Shown here in pieces: positions 32,095 to 42,910 of a stretch of DNA of 64,000 bases. Positions within the stretch are counted from its first letter, which is position 1. Each line of letters starts with the position of its first letter. The notes below the pieces were generated by a model, which was given only the letters and a program-made list of their open reading frames with translations, did not search any database and was not told where the DNA came from. Made by a program: the position numbers and the translations under genes. Origin of the DNA: Gracilaria gracilis (lineage: Eukaryota > Rhodophyta > Florideophyceae > Gracilariales > Gracilariaceae); contig JARGSG010000189.1 in assembly GCA_030374805.1 (NCBI GenBank), positions 1,984,001 to 2,048,000 on the forward strand, given 5' to 3'.

Positions 32095-33645
32095 ATGGCA
32101 CTTTCGGTCTCCTTCGTTGTGATCGCCTCGGTGCTCGTGGCTTGTGCTCATGCTGCTTCGATCGGCACCACGCAGCGCCAAACTGGTCCTGCATGTACTC
32201 AAATCACAGATTGTGCACCTGGTCTAGTATGTGTGGGAACTAATCCAGGAGGTGTCTGTGCTCGAGCTGAAGGAATCCTCGGCCTTGGGCATCTCGTAGT
32301 TAATCTCATTCAAGAAGACTACACCCCCACTTCTGGAACTAGTACCACTCCGGTTCAGGCTGGCCCGACCGTAACAGCTCGTGCTATGGCTATTATTTTT
32401 ATGGCTGCGCATGATGCATTTGCGCTTGTCAGTGGGGCTTTCGCGCCGAAGCTCACAGGTGCGGCCGACATGGAAGCACTTCGGGCTGCTGCACAGAGGT
32501 TCAGTCTATCCCCGAACGTTGAACAGCAGGCAGAGGTAGCTATGCTGGCAGCGGGTATCACTGCTGCTAAGCTGTTGTACCCATCTCTTGAATCAATAAT
32601 AACTCCTGTGTTCACCGACGTGACAGCAGGGGGGGCTCCTGGCGTCGTACTGTTCGGCGAACGTTTGGGTAGTATCTTGTTCCGTTTACGTCTTACTGAT
32701 GGGTCTCAGATCCCGCAGCTGGACGACATCTTCGAATTCGATGAGTTCCTACGCCATCAGCCGGATCCGAATTTCCCTCTTGTCACTGGCGATGCAGGAG
32801 GTGTACAGGAGAATTTCGGAAGGTTCTGGGGTGAAGTGACCCCATTTGTCATCGATGATGTTGAGACAGATGCGTTCCTTGGACCGTTCCCCGAGTTCGA
32901 TTCTCCCGGATACCGCGAGGATCTGGCGGAGGTCGAAGAACTTGGGCAATGTAATGATATTACGCTTCCAGATGGGACATTAATTCAGGATATTGGTATT
33001 TTCTGGGGTTATGATGGGGCCGAAAGGATCGGAGTGCCTCCGCGTCTGTATTTGCAAGTGCTGTTGGCTGTGAGGGAATTGAATGGTCTTCCGTTGGCAA
33101 GTCAAGTTAGAGCTCTGGCTGGGGCAAACATTGCCATGGGAGACGCGGGAATTGCGGCTTGGTTCTGGAAATTCTTTTACGATCTGTGGCGCCCTACGCT
33201 TGGTGTGCGTCTGGATCCGATCTCTCCCAATTCTACCTGGAATCCACGTGGGGTACCGCAAAGTAACGTAGTTTCTGATCCACCACCACCATTCTGCGTG
33301 GGTCTGAACCCTGATTTCCCTGCGTATCCATCGGGCCATTCTACTTTCGGGACGGCAGCGTTTGCAACAATATCTAAGATCTTGGGCATGGAACCCAAGG
33401 ATATCACTGTAACTATCACATCAGATGAGTTCAACGGCATCACTGTGGAAGGCACTTCCGAGGACGACACTGTGGGCGGTGTGGTGCGTCCTATTTTCAC
33501 GCAAACTATCACGCTGCAAGACGCCATTGACCAGAATAAGGACAGTCGGGTGTTCTTGGGAGTGCATTGGAGGTTTGACTCGGTGGGTGGGGAGATCGTT
33601 GGGGACCAGATTGCGGAGATTGCTGCTCGTGAGTTCTCAATATGA
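32095..33645 (+). CDS. Secreted vanadium-dependent haloperoxidase
   Basis: The 516-residue intronless protein oxidises halides with H2O2 using vanadate. MALSVSFVVIASVLVACAHA is a signal peptide. Four cysteines (C34, C40, C46, C55; CTQITDC...GLVC...GGVC) form a small module before the enzyme domain. All vanadate ligands are present with the spacing of the fungal chloroperoxidase: K359 and R366 in WKFFYDLWRP, S413-G414-H415 in AYPSGHSTFG, and R485 and H491 in SRVFLGVHWRFD. Trp (W356) and Phe (F408) stand where the fungal chloroperoxidase has W350 and F397; algal bromoperoxidases carry Arg and His there. It therefore resembles the fungal/bacterial chloroperoxidase branch. ATG 32095 was chosen because a TATA box and the signal peptide fit; an upstream ATG (31993) would bury the signal. 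It converges with the FG-GAP gene. Confidence 0.93.
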   Translation: MALSVSFVVIASVLVACAHAASIGTTQRQTGPACTQITDCAPGLVCVGTNPGGVCARAEGILGLGHLVVNLIQEDYTPTSGTSTTPVQAGPTVTARAMAIIFMAAHDAFALVSGAFAPKLTGAADMEALRAAAQRFSLSPNVEQQAEVAMLAAGITAAKLLYPSLESIITPVFTDVTAGGAPGVVLFGERLGSILFRLRLTDGSQIPQLDDIFEFDEFLRHQPDPNFPLVTGDAGGVQENFGRFWGEVTPFVIDDVETDAFLGPFPEFDSPGYREDLAEVEELGQCNDITLPDGTLIQDIGIFWGYDGAERIGVPPRLYLQVLLAVRELNGLPLASQVRALAGANIAMGDAGIAAWFWKFFYDLWRPTLGVRLDPISPNSTWNPRGVPQSNVVSDPPPPFCVGLNPDFPAYPSGHSTFGTAAFATISKILGMEPKDITVTITSDEFNGITVEGTSEDDTVGGVVRPIFTQTITLQDAIDQNKDSRVFLGVHWRFDSVGGEIVGDQIAEIAAREFSI

Positions 33646-34472
33646 GACATGCCTCTTTAGATACATCATGTGTGAACTCTGGCAATTTTAATAACATCCG
33701 GACGCATGCCTCATGATTAGTTTTGTGCAATCGGAAGGACATTTGCGAACAACAAGCAGTAATTGGTTTCCGTGGGAAGATTTATGTTTCACGTTTGGAA
33801 ATAATTGCATGGGCGAGAAGCTGGGATAGATAACTTGACGTGTTCCACATAGTGGATACGTGTCTATAGAGAATCCTGCGGGTAAATCGATGCATTCTAG
33901 TTTCTCTCACTACAACCGTTCAAAATGCACAATTTGCGTTAACGAGCATTGCGGTCATCTCACAAACCTTTCCCTCTGAACGAGATACTGCCCTGTGGGT
34001 ATAAATACGTTGTTGATCTCAAGAAGGTACTCGGCTCTCAAGTAATGACTCAAAGAGCCGTCAAGGCCAAGAATCTACTATGTAGCGTTAAAACGCCACC
34101 CTTGGAAGGTTGAATCTACTTTGGTGGATATCTAGTTGGCAATGCATCAGACCAAAGTCATGAGACAGAGCCGCTTGCTCAACATGTCAATGGAAGGAGT
34201 AACTGTAATCAGTAGCAGCTTTCACTCCATTTGCGGGACTGGTGTGGACTATCTTGTTGCCATGATGGCAAGTTGATATACAACGGTAGATATAGAGGCG
34301 TATCGAAGGTACCGTACACGTGAAGGTGCTGAAGCGGACGCACCCAACTACGTGTACACGTACAGTCCTCCTCCTCTTGAGCATTTCACATGTACACGGT
34401 ATATATATGCTACACGTAAACGTACCCTTGGTACACGTAGCAGTTGCAACTTGAAGTTGCGCGTCTCTAACC
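33646..34472. other. Intergenic region between convergent genes
   Basis: No gene is seen. GGGTATAAATACG near 34000 resembles a TATA box but no ORF follows it. CGTGTACACG at 34351-34360 and several ACACGTA/GTACACG half sites lie at 34310-34440, like those at 30360-30410 on the other side of the haloperoxidase gene. Confidence 0.5.
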
Positions 34473-36287
34473 TTACCGAGCTGAAAAGGCGTCGGTGTCC
34501 ATCCAAGTGCCCGCTTGCACGGCAGTGGTCGTCAGCTGAACGCCGTTGGTGTAAGTGACTGTAACCGACTGCGCCTCAGTGGCTCCGCCGATGCCAAAGT
34601 GCTGCGTCTCCAGGTACGAGTGCGCAATGGCGTCCCCGGGCGACCCGACTCGTCGCATCATGGAAAGCGCGCCGGCCTTGACGCGGATCACGGCGTTGAG
34701 TGGCGTGCACGACTGGTCTGGCGCGTTGCCCACGCGCACGTGGATGAAGTTGTTGCCGTTCGCTGCGTCCTCGCTCATCGTGTTGCGAAACAGCCGGTAC
34801 CGCCCCGTTTTGTTGATGTGATTGCCTTCTCCGTACACCACGTCTAGTCTACCGTCCATGTCGTAGTCCACGGCCACCGCGTGGTCGCCTTCTGCACCGC
34901 TTGCCTTCTCCAGCAACCCTTCCTCCGTCCGGAACGTTCCGTCTCCGTTGTTGAACAACAATATGTCAGGCTTGTTCTGCTGCACCACCAGAATGTCTAT
35001 CCATCCGTCATTGTTGAAGTCTCCAACCGTCACTCCTCTGGACGATGTGTTTCGTGGGATACCTGCTTGTTCGCCCACTTCCACGTACCTCCCATCCCGA
35101 TTTTCCAATAGGTAGTCGTGGAATACTGGCTGCTGATGCCACCAGAACTTCGAACGTGCCACGTATAAGTCAAAGTCCCCGTCGTTATCAAAGTCTAGCT
35201 CTGCTATTGCCACGCTTCCAACTCGATCGAGCCCTTCTGGTAAAACGTCAGATGTTATTTCTTCAAAGGAGAACGCTCCAGACATTTTCCATACACTCAG
35301 TTTCTGGTACATGATAATTTCCATTGTCCCATCATTCTCAATGTCAGTCACCATAGCATAATCGTTTCTGGACCGTTGAAGCTCCCCAGCCATCTCTCGA
35401 TGTTCATATGTTAATCCATTAATACTCTCATACGCAAAGTGATGACCTGTTCCCTCCTCGTTGGTAGGCGCTGCATTCAGAAATAGTACATCGGGATACT
35501 GTGGATGTCTTCCCCCAGAAAGATCGGCATATAGCGCTGTTCGTCCCCTTCCTCCCAGTTGGGTAATACCAGCCTGATCAGTAACGTTTCCCACCTCTCG
35601 AGTAGTGCTGTTTACCTCATACATGTAGGGAGGACGGGGCCCACGGCCGTAGTTACCACCGACGGAAATGGAAAAGCGCATGTTTCTAGTAAACGGAGAT
35701 ATGGGAGTGGCTACGGTGCCGTGATTGTCATAGTACGCTCCCCATGGTGCCATCACAAACGTACCATTTCGCTGATTGAAAAAAAGTCTCACAAAGTTGC
35801 TATCATGGTAACACAAAAGCACATCCGGAAACCCATCGCGATCAAGATCAACAACACTAGGGCCACCGTACAGTTTATATCTTGGAGCATCTGCATTCAA
35901 ACCAGCAGACGCGGTTACATCTCTGAAGCCAGGACGTCGAACCGCGGGTGAGGCAGAATCAGATGCCGTTTGAGAACTGGTGTTCCCTTCACTTTCCTCC
36001 CCCTGGGTACGTGACCCCGCAAGTAACACAGCAGTAGGTATAATGATGGCTAGAAGAAGAATGGCCGCCGCACATATGGCTTCTCCACGCCATCGTCTGT
36101 AACGTGGGGCATGGGTCAATCCCTCGGCGCCAACTGTTTTGCCAAGTGTGCTATGACTTGCTGTTAATGAAGTATGGTCAGCGGTAGACGACAGGGTCAC
36201 AGGTTGCTGCATCGAGATTTGAGACAGATTTGTTGAACGAAATAGTCTCCAGCTATGAGAAGTAGTAAAGGCGGAAGGTGTTGCCAC
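34473..36287 (-). CDS. Membrane-anchored FG-GAP repeat protein with ASPIC/UnbV C-terminus
   Basis: This 604-residue intronless protein has a 69-residue Ser/Thr-rich N-terminus, one membrane segment (about 70-91, AICAAAILLLAIIIPTAVLL), then a Ser-rich linker and a large outer domain; it fits a type II membrane protein. FG-GAP/VCBS repeats of a beta-propeller carry Ca-binding loops DLDRDGFPD (147-155), DIENDGTME (315-323), DFDNDGDFD (365-373), DFNNDGWID (423-431) and DYDMDGRLD (474-482). The C-terminal 70-80 residues match ASPIC/UnbV, with IRVKAG, VGSPGDAIAHSYLETQHFGI and VTVTYTNGVQ. The family is common in bacteria and also known in animals (CRTAC1, a secreted matrix protein). A role in cell-surface or wall binding is inferred. 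No breaks are seen. Confidence 0.9.
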   Translation of the reverse strand: MATPSAFTTSHSWRLFRSTNLSQISMQQPVTLSSTADHTSLTASHSTLGKTVGAEGLTHAPRYRRWRGEAICAAAILLLAIIIPTAVLLAGSRTQGEESEGNTSSQTASDSASPAVRRPGFRDVTASAGLNADAPRYKLYGGPSVVDLDRDGFPDVLLCYHDSNFVRLFFNQRNGTFVMAPWGAYYDNHGTVATPISPFTRNMRFSISVGGNYGRGPRPPYMYEVNSTTREVGNVTDQAGITQLGGRGRTALYADLSGGRHPQYPDVLFLNAAPTNEEGTGHHFAYESINGLTYEHREMAGELQRSRNDYAMVTDIENDGTMEIIMYQKLSVWKMSGAFSFEEITSDVLPEGLDRVGSVAIAELDFDNDGDFDLYVARSKFWWHQQPVFHDYLLENRDGRYVEVGEQAGIPRNTSSRGVTVGDFNNDGWIDILVVQQNKPDILLFNNGDGTFRTEEGLLEKASGAEGDHAVAVDYDMDGRLDVVYGEGNHINKTGRYRLFRNTMSEDAANGNNFIHVRVGNAPDQSCTPLNAVIRVKAGALSMMRRVGSPGDAIAHSYLETQHFGIGGATEAQSVTVTYTNGVQLTTTAVQAGTWMDTDAFSAR

Positions 36288-38909
36288 GAAGAGCAGACGA
36301 CAGAAATGGGAACGGGAATCCTGCTGGAGACAAGGATAAGTTCGAGAGGAACTGTCGATGTAGTTTAAATGGCTTCCTAAAGCGTTGACAAGAGATTAGG
36401 CACATCCGCTTTCGCAACTACTTGATAGACGACTTGGGCTGCTCTCTGAGATACACTGTATCATTTCGATATTGGATTTATTGCCTATTGCCATTCTGTT
36501 GCCGTCGTCGTGGCTCGAGTATATTCCACAATTGCAAGGACACTGAGGTGCTGCGAATATGTCTGTGCCAGAAGGCAACTGCCAGTATATAATACAGTAT
36601 CCCGAGTACACGTCGAAACGTACGATTGGAACGAAACGATTGGTTGCAGGTTGGCATTTACCTTAAGGAGGGACACTGTTCGAAGCAGTCTCGAGTTTCA
36701 GTCGATCCAATTGAAGTTGTTCAACAATGAAGGGTTTTTGGTAAAATATATAACTCCTTGTCCCCTGCAGCCTTATTTATCATCTAGGACAGTTCTAGAT
36801 ATCATACCCTTGTAACCTTATTGGCCATTCACAGCTTGCTTGTGTCCACTGACTTTTCCTTGTTGGGAGCTCTTGGAAATTTTTTCATTTTATTTCATAC
36901 ATTTGAAAATGTAAAGCAGATCACAAAGAGTTAGAAACAAAACAATTTCGAAAATGGTTAGAAAAACTGATATCCCAGAAAAATTCTTTAGATTCGCACA
37001 TAAAGATATCATTAGGCCTTTTAAGAAGTCTTCTCCTAATAAACGAAATTGTAAGCCACAACATGTAACACATAAACAAGATACCTTTACATACTCAAAC
37101 GTACTAAATAACAAAAGCAAAACCATTGGTCTCTTGTTCTAGGCCCTTTTTGGTTTCAACAATCTTTAAAAGGCTAACCCAACACAGCAAGGCCCCCAAA
37201 CCATGATATGTTCAGCAAAAATTTGAAAACCATCCGTATACATGAAAAGTGCCACTTGAGCGCACCCCAACCTTTCTAATTCTCTTTGACCAGAATCTCT
37301 ATGTGGTTAGGAACGTATAGCTGAGGTCTAGAAGGTAGGATGTCTCACCTCACTCTCCAGGTTTTACTCGCGCTAGGTGACTACTTATACCCCAGCTTGC
37401 ATGAAAGAAGTCACAGACTTTTCCGTCTGTCCCTAATTATTCAATTAGGCTCACTCCAAACTTTTGTTTGGAGCTGCAGCATTCGGTACGTTTTGGAACG
37501 CAATTAAACCAGGAAGTACCGCCCTGCGCCATTATCGAGCACCGAGTGGTCACCGCACTACGATGATGCTTTGTGCTTTGGCGCATCCGGAACTGAACCT
37601 TCTTTGTCAAAACTGCCACAGCATAGAAACACTAAAACAAAAAATTAAGATTGCATCATAACATGTGTCCCAATACAAAAACGTTCTTCAAGTTTTTGTT
37701 TCAACATTCATGTTTCGCTCAAATTCTACCGAAATCTATGAGTTGCACATAATACTAAGATACAATAATGTGATACAGCAGTGGTAGCCATTGGTGCGCA
37801 ATTGGAGTTTATATACACTACAATTGTAGCATTTTATTGTACTTAAAATGAATTGAATACGAAACTTATTAAAACTACAAATCTGTCTTGAAACAGGCTT
37901 TCACTTCAATGAACCCCATCTTTTTAGAACTAAAATTTGTTAGTACTACAAAACTGTAGACAAAGCTGCTCAAACTTTAAAAACAATAGGTCCCAAGGCA
38001 TTATGTAAACTTGTCCACTCATCATTAGTAAGAATAAAGTTAACGCATCCAATAAAAATTTATTCTCATTTTGTTTCTAAATACCAGTTTATTTGTTTTT
38101 TCACATTTATTTCTGTGTATTTAGCTTTTTATTTGCCCTACATAAGGTTAAATATTAGTTTATAGCATTTTTAAAAAATATTACATGTCTCAAATAATTT
38201 TGCTTTAGTTTCTTTTCTCTAAATATGCGTTAACCTTCAAAAAGTATTTTTTCCATAATCTTTGATTCTTGTTTTTCTGTTTATATTTATTATTTAATCT
38301 TTCATTTTTCGCAATATTTCGAATAAGTTCCATAGGGTAAAAAGAGTTTTGTTTAATATTATTTAAAATGACGTCGCAATTTGAAGTTTTTGAAAGTATT
38401 GAACAACTATTTTTACCACTACAGGGTTATTTTTGGGTTCCCATGGATAATTTGTTTTTGAAAATATGTTATTAAACTTTAATAATATACTTTCTGTGAC
38501 TGTGTAAAGTAGCTTCTGGTCATAACTTTTATTTAACGGAAGTACTGCATTTTTTTGTTCTTCTTGTATTAGTTCTCAATATATTTGATAGTATTTTGTG
38601 GGGCAAAGCATAGAACGGAAAGAAAAAGCACGGACCGGGCCAGTGGCTAGGCACACAGGGTGTTCCGCCTTTCCTCCCATTGAGGCAGAGCAGTAGCAAA
38701 ACCCTCCAATGAGGCTGACACGTTCCCGGCGTATCTCCGAGCGGCCTCTCTTTGACTTACAGACGGAGATTGATGTTGGCAACTAGGAAACCAAAGGAAT
38801 TATAGAGCAAAACAGCACCGTGCTCGGTACCTATTTTCCAGTCTCCAGGCTCTGGACTCCCGTTGGGATGATGGATTGTGATGTTGATGATGGAACCTAC
38901 ATATGGGTG
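36288..38909. other. Long AT-rich region without a recognisable gene
   Basis: The first 500 bp may be promoter of the FG-GAP gene. Frames such as 36510-36815 and 36954-37142 lack motifs or homology that I know. From about 37650 to 38570 the sequence is strongly AT-rich with poly-T and poly-A runs. From 38600 the composition shifts towards the LTR that begins at 38910. Confidence 0.5.
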
Positions 38910-39417
38910 TGTCGTACAAATACCGATAAGGTGTGGGGTCCGCCTGGTAGAGGGAGCGCGCGAGGGCTCAACTTCAAGGAAAAAAACACACAACCAATAT
39001 GGTAGTAGGGCACCTGAAACCCGCAGGGGCAAACGGCGGGGCAACTAGTCTAGACCGTGTAAGTGTACGGTAGAAGACGTCGACGCGCGGTAAAACCTGA
39101 ATAGTAATAGAGTAGCAAGTGACCAAGATGGTATAGTTACTGCCCTAGTGGTGCCTGACTTTACAATACCCGAGGGGGAAGGCGAGGTGCCCCACAATAT
39201 ATGCAAGGTGCACCCACGCCGATCTCCCATGCGGGCATGACGTCATCGGCTGTGCCCATGACCTACTGTCATGGGCCAGCAATGCTAAACTATCCTAGAC
39301 TATAAATTAGAAATTAGAAATTATAAAATACAGAATACCAATTGGGTACAGTGCAGCCAGCAAGGCGCACCAGTAGGCCCACGTGGCACCAACCCATTGA
39401 GGTCTCATTGTACTACA
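38910..39417 (-). repeat. 3' LTR of the 38910-41760 element
   Basis: Read on the minus strand it begins TGTAGTACAATGAG and ends GTACGACA. It matches 12830-13368 in the same orientation. A perfect 7-bp hairpin GAGCCAC-N6-GTGGCTC (39435-39454) lies just inside the adjacent purine tract; the element at 50644 has a similar AGCC...GGCT hairpin there. Confidence 0.8.
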
Positions 39418-39466
39418 GACCCCCTTCCTACCCTGAGCCACGCCCTCGTGGCTCCTAGATCCTTTC

Positions 39467-40800
39467 ACCAAGTCGGTGGCATCGTCGTACCAATTTGGTC
39501 CCTGTCGCAGCCTTTGTGCCATCTCGCGCCGTGCGTCGCGTCGGCTTTGCATCGCCGAACGCCCTCTGGTCACCACCTTGGTCATCACCGGTTGCGGCTC
39601 TATCCATTCCCATTTGTGGTTTGGGCGCGACGCGCGCCCATTGCATACCTCCAAGGTTGTACCTTTTTGGCTGCCCGGCTTGGACCCTTTTACCGTGTCG
39701 GTATACCCAGTGGGGGTGGCGGGTTGCGCCTTCGAGCTCGTGTGGGCACTGTACCGTGAAGGATTTTGGCGCCCACTTGGTTGCGGCGTGTCTCTCTGTC
39801 CCTTCGAGGTTCGACTACCAACCCTTCGAGGCACTGAGGCTGACTCCATCGAGGTTGGTTCATCGTTCTCCCTTCTGGTTGCCTTCGCACCCCTTTGCGG
39901 TTTGTCCACGCGGGCTCGCGCCATCGTGGCTTTTCGTCCGACCGACAAGGTTAAATCCGTTTATAGTGACCCCCGATCCGTATCTGAACCACATGGGTAG
40001 CCCTGGTACCAGCGTGCGGGCTCCCACCCGTAGCGGTACACGGCGCTTCATTCACTACCGCTAAGGTGGATGGATGGCCGCCTCGGTTGGCGTCTGCAGT
40101 GTACTACCACAAAGGGTTCCATTTTCATGTGCATCAAACCACCCTCGGTGTCGATCATCCATGACGAGCGCGAAACCTTAACGTGGTCAAAATAGCGCGA
40201 AAACCATCTAGGAACCATGTCCGTTCTGTCTTCAAAGAATACCACATAGGTCTCGATCGGTTTCGTACCTCATAAGGAAACGAACTTTCATGGTAAGCAC
40301 AAAAACATTCATGCCCTTTCTGGTCTCGCTCCCATCCCGTAATGGTCTACTTCCTCTCTCCATGGTTGCGGCGTCACCATATAGGTCCTGGCATGTGCCA
40401 TTCGTCGGACCTCCTTGCCCTTCGTTACCATCACGGTCGATTAGCTTGTTCCATAAAGGATCTCGATAGTACCATACAGGTTCATTTCATGCTCTCTCTC
40501 TGATTTCCATAACTTTGAAACACCTTCAAGGTTTCCATCGTACCATAAAGGGCTGCGCAGCATTACTAACGTCTCCCGCGCAGTTCCATGCTCCACCTTT
40601 AAGGTTTATTCCAAACCGCTTGAGTCCCCATGGGTGTCGTTCGTCATTACCACGAAGGTTTGGTTCTTCACAGCCACTATCCGGGTGACGCGATCCTCCG
40701 TCGTGTCTCTACTACCATAAACAGCTCAAACCAAATTGGTAGACCTTGCAGTTGCACTTCTGTGCGCAGCGAGCGTCACGTAGTACCGATTTGGTAGCTT
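39467..40800. repeat. Array of ACC-N5-GGT inverted repeats
   Basis: Eleven-base ACC-N5-GGT units recur with varied loops: 39489-39499, 39648-39658, 40057-40067, 40241-40251, 40376-40386, 40471-40481, 40522-40532, 40595-40605, 40649-40659, 40730-40740 and 40785-40795. Shorter or imperfect relatives lie between them (ACCATAAAGG at 40542). The fixed five-base loop is remarkable because the loop bases are not conserved. No reading frame explains it. Confidence 0.8.
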
Positions 40801-40900
40801 GGGGGTGGCGCGCGACGTAGCGCGAGTGCCAGCAATGTACCTGTATGGTTCTGCATGGCCTCTTGGCGCGCATACGCGCACACGCTGCACCAGACCCATG

Positions 40901-41120
40901 AGGTTACTTGCAAGGCGAATCAAAAAATTGCACGCCGAAATTACCCCACCAAACGGTATCAAAAACGCCGAAACACCTTTTCGTCTGTATCTCGGGAACC
41001 AAGCGGTTTCAGAGGCTGAGAATGGCCGATTCGGGAGCGCAGCACGCCCAAAATACTTAGATTTTTTGACCATGCCGGTGCACGCTCCCTACAGACAATA
41101 GTGTAAACCGAATCGGTTAC
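40901..41120 (-). other. Conserved non-coding block, second copy
   Basis: The reverse complement of this segment aligns with 6294-6508 from CCGATTCGGTTTACACTATT to GATTCGCCTTGCAAGTAAC. The identical patches include the A-rich GTCAAAAAATCTAAG and the GAGATAC/CGAAA core. A similar GTCAAAAAATTAAGG (reverse complement) recurs near 41165, outside the block. Confidence 0.7.
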
Positions 41121-41760
41121 CCAGCGCGGCGGTCTGCCGATCTGGGGCGCGTCTCTCGCTTATCAAAAACCTTAATTTTTTGACTTTCACCACTTGGGTT
41201 TGGAGCCATGCGTGCGCGGCGCGTGCCATGAAGGTGCGCGCGCGTGCCTGCCGCGTGCCAGCTTTGGGATCGCTGCGACGCTGACGCTCGAAGCGCATCC
41301 CTCGTCGAGCTTCGTTCGGTACGACGTCATCACTAAACCTTCACGGTCTTCCGGCAAACCCTCTTGGTCTCTTCGATGCACTCTGATTAACTTCTCCCAG
41401 TTGGTATAGGGTTATTTTCGGCTTTGGTTGCCGTTATCGCTCCGCCTCGGGTCGGTTCCGCCGGTTGGCACGACCCTTGACTCCGCTCCGGGTGTCTGTT
41501 ACTTAGAGTACTTCCCCGTTTGTACGGTTTCTTTACCCCTTTTTCCCCCTTTTTTGCACCCTTTCTCTGGGTTTTCCTGTGCTTCACTACCAATCACCGG
41601 TTCCTCATGGTTTTTACCTCTGCAGGTTCTTCCAGTACCGTCTCCGATTTACACCCGGCTGCCACTCGGCATTCGAACGGGCAGAGGGCTCTTCTGCTGA
41701 GTTCACCCATAGAGGGAGTGGGACTTGAATATCCCATGGACGTTCCCTTTCAGGGTGTTG

Positions 41761-42910
41761 CTCCACAGGATTGAAAATCACTGGATTTGGCGTCTCCAGT
41801 AACGGAGAGGACAAAATTAAAAGTGCAGCAAAATGCGCCGTACTGCGGAGCACAGACTCGTGAGAGCGGTGAATAATACCGAAAGAAAACGGGATAAACC
41901 AATAAAACTGTAGAGCAAAACCCGCGAACGGGAAGAAACCTATGGGTGTCCAAAATCCACTCCCTGAGGTGGTAATCCGGCGATAGAGCACTCGTGACTT
42001 CCAAGATGTGGGTGTAACTCCACGGGACATTCAGGTAAACCCACGAGGTGTGAAACGAAGAATCCGGTAACGGAATGACCAGAAGCGACCAGCAATGGTA
42101 TCGGCTGACGTGGCACGCGAGTGCCACGCGCGGTATCCGGAGACGGAAAGAGAAAGGGAACCCAACGAACGGGGCAATACTCGTGAGACGAGTGGTACGA
42201 AAAGCAACAAAAGAACATCCAATACTGGGGCGGAGAGGTGTACCTGGCAGGTCAGACAATAAACATAAATAGGTGGACCAAAACAAATAATAAACCAATA
42301 TGGTATGCGTCGCAACGCTTCTCCTGGGTGGAGCCGGTCGGATGACGGAGCCGTACTAACGGAGACTTCTCCAAGAAGGAGGCAAAGTACTCGCGCAAGC
42401 GATCAAAGTCAGGGCCGAACACGGGTTGAGTTTAGTGACAGGGGAGTGAGCGCGAGCTCGCTCCGCCTAAGTACTGCACTACTGTGTGGCCCAAAATGAA
42501 TATCTAACTCTATCCAAATTGGATGCCACGTGTGGCACAATCGGCTTCCCGAAACCAACCTAAATTAGGTGCCAAAACTCTAAAATAATCCCTACCAAAA
42601 GGGGACCATGCTGCACAGTACGCAAACGCGTCCAGCTCATAAATAGCCAGTTTCCCGAGAGGGATGACTGAAAACTTATGAGTTTTCCTCCTCTACAAAG
42701 GGCCAAAGTGCATTGCACTACAAAAACAGGTCGATTTATTGCAAAACCGTAAGACGGGAAACAGGAAAAGAGTACAATAGAGTGATAGATAAAAGACCGT
42801 GACGACGGATAGGTGATTCCCGGTGACGGAAATGGATGACTTTTCTGGATAAGTGGCTGTGTTCCCGGAGAGTCGGGAGGAAACCCGTTCGTAAGCGGAA
42901 CTCAAGTCAG
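41761..42910. mobile_element. LTR-element debris with a CCG/CGG inverted-repeat array
   Basis: CCG-N4-CGG units occur at 41922-41931 (CCGCGAACGG), 42064-42073 (CCGGTAACGG), 42137-42146 (CCGGAGACGG) and 42820-42829 (CCGGTGACGG), with looser ones between. A probable LTR end reads GCACTACA at 42715-42722; on the minus strand this is TGTAGTGCAATG, the LTR start shared by the other elements. CCAATATGGTA at about 42296 occupies the place it has in the 38910-39417 LTR. The left end of this LTR and any partner are not found. Confidence 0.45.

Larger units (their letters stand above)
38910..41760 (-). mobile_element. Part of a minus-strand LTR element without pol
   Basis: The 508-bp LTR at 38910-39417 is followed on its right by a purine tract on the minus strand (reverse complement GGTAGGAAGGGGGTC), so it is the 3' LTR and the interior extends right. 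The interior has no recognisable gag or pol. It carries an ACC-N5-GGT inverted-repeat array and the conserved block at 40901-41120 also found in the 2845-9566 element. No matching 5' LTR exists to the right, so the copy is incomplete; the right limit is set where the array type changes. It is probably related to the non-autonomous element on the left of the window. Confidence 0.65.

Noticed and set aside
38910-42722. A complete element bounded by the LTR at 38910 and the LTR end at 42722
   Set aside because: The two LTRs are not alike beyond the first dozen bases, and the inverted-repeat array type changes near 41760, so they belong to different elements.
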